DNA of 23,971 nucleotides from Actinomycetes bacterium (GTDB taxonomy: Bacteria; Actinomycetota; Acidimicrobiia; Acidimicrobiales; Microtrichaceae). How positions within the stretch are numbered: position 1 is the stretch's first letter; every line of letters starts with the position of its first letter. The notes beneath the pieces were generated by a model. That model had not been told where the DNA came from and did no database searches. It was given only the letters and a program-made list of their open reading frames with translations. The stretch is taken from contig JAEYSR010000089.1 of assembly GCA_023434535.1 (NCBI GenBank), positions 1 to 23,971 of the forward strand. Direction: 5' to 3'. This document shows, in pieces, positions 22,969 to 23,971 of the stretch. A program made the translations under genes and the position numbers.

Positions 22969-23971
22969 ATGGGCTCCAACGCGCCGACCGCCCGGCGCCG
23001 CCGTGATGCGTCCCGACGAGCAGGTGCGCTCGTCGCGGTCGCCGTGCTGCTGTGCGCCGCAGCGGCGTCGTTCTTCGCCGGCTCGGCTGCAGCGGCTCCG
23101 GAGACCGCCACCTTCACCGCCGACGGCGCCTGGACCGTGCCCGACGGGGTGACGTCCGTCGTCGTGGTCGCCACCGGCGGGTCGGGCGCCAAGGGGGAGA
23201 GCTCGAGCAGCGCGATCGGCCAGGGCGCTGTCGTGACGGCGACGGTCGCTGTCGCCACGGGCCAGGTGCTGACCATCCGGCCGGGCGGCGCGGGAAACGG
23301 CACGTCCGCCGGTTCCAGCACGGCGGGAGCATCCGGCGGCGCAGGGGGGTTCAACGGCATCGATGGTGGTGGAGGAGGAGCGGGCACGGTCGTGTTCCTG
23401 GCTGCGGAGGCCAGCACGACGTCGTCGGACCGGGTCGTCGTCGCGGGTGGCGGTGGCGGCGGATCGTTCGTGAACGCCGGCGGTGCCGGTGGCATCCCCA
23501 CCGGCGCTGACGGAGCCGCCGGGTCGAACAAGGGGGGAGGGGCGACGACGTCGGCACCCGGCGGTGCCGGCGGCGGGAGCGTCTCCGGTTCGGCCGGCTC
23601 GGGCGGCAAGGGCGGCGCCGGCGCGTCGGCGAGCGGAGCCTCGGGCGGTGGTGGCGGTGGTGGCTACTTCGGTGGTGGCGGTGGCGGGTCGAGCAACCGG
23701 ACGAGCGGCAGCGGCGGCGGCGGCTCCAGCTGGACCGACCCCTCCAGGACGAGCGACGTGGGCATGGTGGTGTCGACCGCTGCGGGTGCCGGTTCGGTCA
23801 CGTTGACCTGGACGGCCACCCCGACCACGACGACGGAGCCTCCGACAACGACGACGACGGAACCACCGACGACCACCACGTCGACGACGGAGCCGCCGAC
23901 GACCACCACGTCGACGACCGAGCCGCCGACCACGACCACGTCGACCACGACCACGTCGACCACGACCACGT
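22969..23971 (+). CDS. Secreted glycine-rich surface protein with Thr/Pro repeat tail, 3'-truncated
   Basis: The reading frame runs from ATG 22969 through the window end, 334 codons so far. An N-terminal Arg-rich stretch and a hydrophobic AGALVAVAVLLCAAAASFFAG core form a signal peptide, with cleavage likely near residue 43 (after SAAAA). Next comes a glycine-rich domain opening with FTADGAWTVPDGVTSVVVVA and rich in GGxGG and GGGGG runs, of the type found in adhesin or surface proteins. The tail is Thr/Pro/Glu repeats (PPTTTTSTTE), a typical O-glycosylated stalk. The end of the gene is outside the window, so any C-terminal anchor is unseen. A sigma-28-like promoter suggests control with motility or sporulation-type genes. 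Function is inferred only as an extracellular or surface structure. Confidence 0.82.
   Translation, partial: MGSNAPTARRRRDASRRAGALVAVAVLLCAAAASFFAGSAAAAPETATFTADGAWTVPDGVTSVVVVATGGSGAKGESSSSAIGQGAVVTATVAVATGQVLTIRPGGAGNGTSAGSSTAGASGGAGGFNGIDGGGGGAGTVVFLAAEASTTSSDRVVVAGGGGGGSFVNAGGAGGIPTGADGAAGSNKGGGATTSAPGGAGGGSVSGSAGSGGKGGAGASASGASGGGGGGGYFGGGGGGSSNRTSGSGGGGSSWTDPSRTSDVGMVVSTAAGAGSVTLTWTATPTTTTEPPTTTTTEPPTTTTSTTEPPTTTTSTTEPPTTTTSTTTTSTTTT
23863..23971 (+). repeat. 30-bp tandem repeat encoding PPTTTTSTTE, then 15-bp units
   Basis: Units 23863-23892, 23893-23922 and 23923-23952 are near-identical 30-mers. The sequence then shortens to 15-bp units of ACGTCGACCACGACC type and continues past the window end. 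All unit lengths are multiples of 3, so copy-number change would keep the frame. Confidence 0.8.

Noticed and set aside
21255..23609. Minus-strand open frame of 784 codons opposite ALDH and the glycine-rich gene
   Set aside because: Shadow of coding sequence on the plus strand, no recognisable motif.

Overview
The window is high-GC bacterial DNA packed with short-gap, mostly plus-strand genes. Codon use, leaderless starts, F420-type (LLM) oxidoreductases, many CoA-ester enzymes and several TetR regulators point to an actinobacterium. An Acidimicrobiia-like lineage is my best guess, but this is inference because no marker gene is present.

Layout. 1-924 is the 3' part of an unrecognised protein. 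966-4995 holds a CaiB/BaiF CoA-transferase, a FadD3-like acyl-CoA synthetase and an LLM oxidoreductase. 5138-7555 holds a DUF4112 membrane protein, a TetR regulator and a double-hotdog (FAS1-like/MaoC-like) protein. 7598-11433 holds a lipoprotein, a DHA2-type MFS exporter with a divergent TetR gene, and a DHFR/RibD-like reductase. 11468-16698 holds a TetR gene divergent from a cysteine-poor HMG-CoA-synthase-like/DUF35 fusion, followed by an SCP-x/Ltp2-type thiolase, a degenerate GGDEF-like protein and a second LLM oxidoreductase. 16700-16831 is a tandem hairpin repeat. 16863-18652 holds an alpha/beta hydrolase, a YccF protein and a cyclic-nucleotide-binding protein. 18770-22802 holds an EthD protein, an SDR, an amidohydrolase and an aldehyde dehydrogenase, ending in a long hairpin. 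22969 to the window end is a secreted glycine-rich protein with a Thr/Pro repeat tail, open at its 3' end.

How the genes fit together. Five catabolic transcription units (CoA-transferase, FadD3-like ligase, HMGCS-like/DUF35 plus thiolase, LLM oxidoreductase, amidohydrolase plus aldehyde dehydrogenase) each have the same inverted repeat, CTGACG-N3-CGTCAG, at or near the promoter. I did not see the paired repeat before the other genes. This suggests one scattered regulon for CoA-dependent breakdown of a steroid- or terpenoid-like compound. The amidohydrolase promoter also carries a perfect match to the KstR palindrome (TnnAACnnGTTnnA), and the ligase resembles the steroid-ring ligase FadD3. The TetR gene divergent from the DUF35 fusion is the best positional candidate for the regulator.

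Other points of interest are a sigma-28/WhiG-like leaderless promoter before the secreted glycine-rich protein, a thiolase partner that has lost both catalytic and zinc-binding cysteines, and a 61-bp hairpin repeated in tandem. No tRNA, rRNA, CRISPR array or transposase was seen. No stretch over 300 bases lacks a gene.
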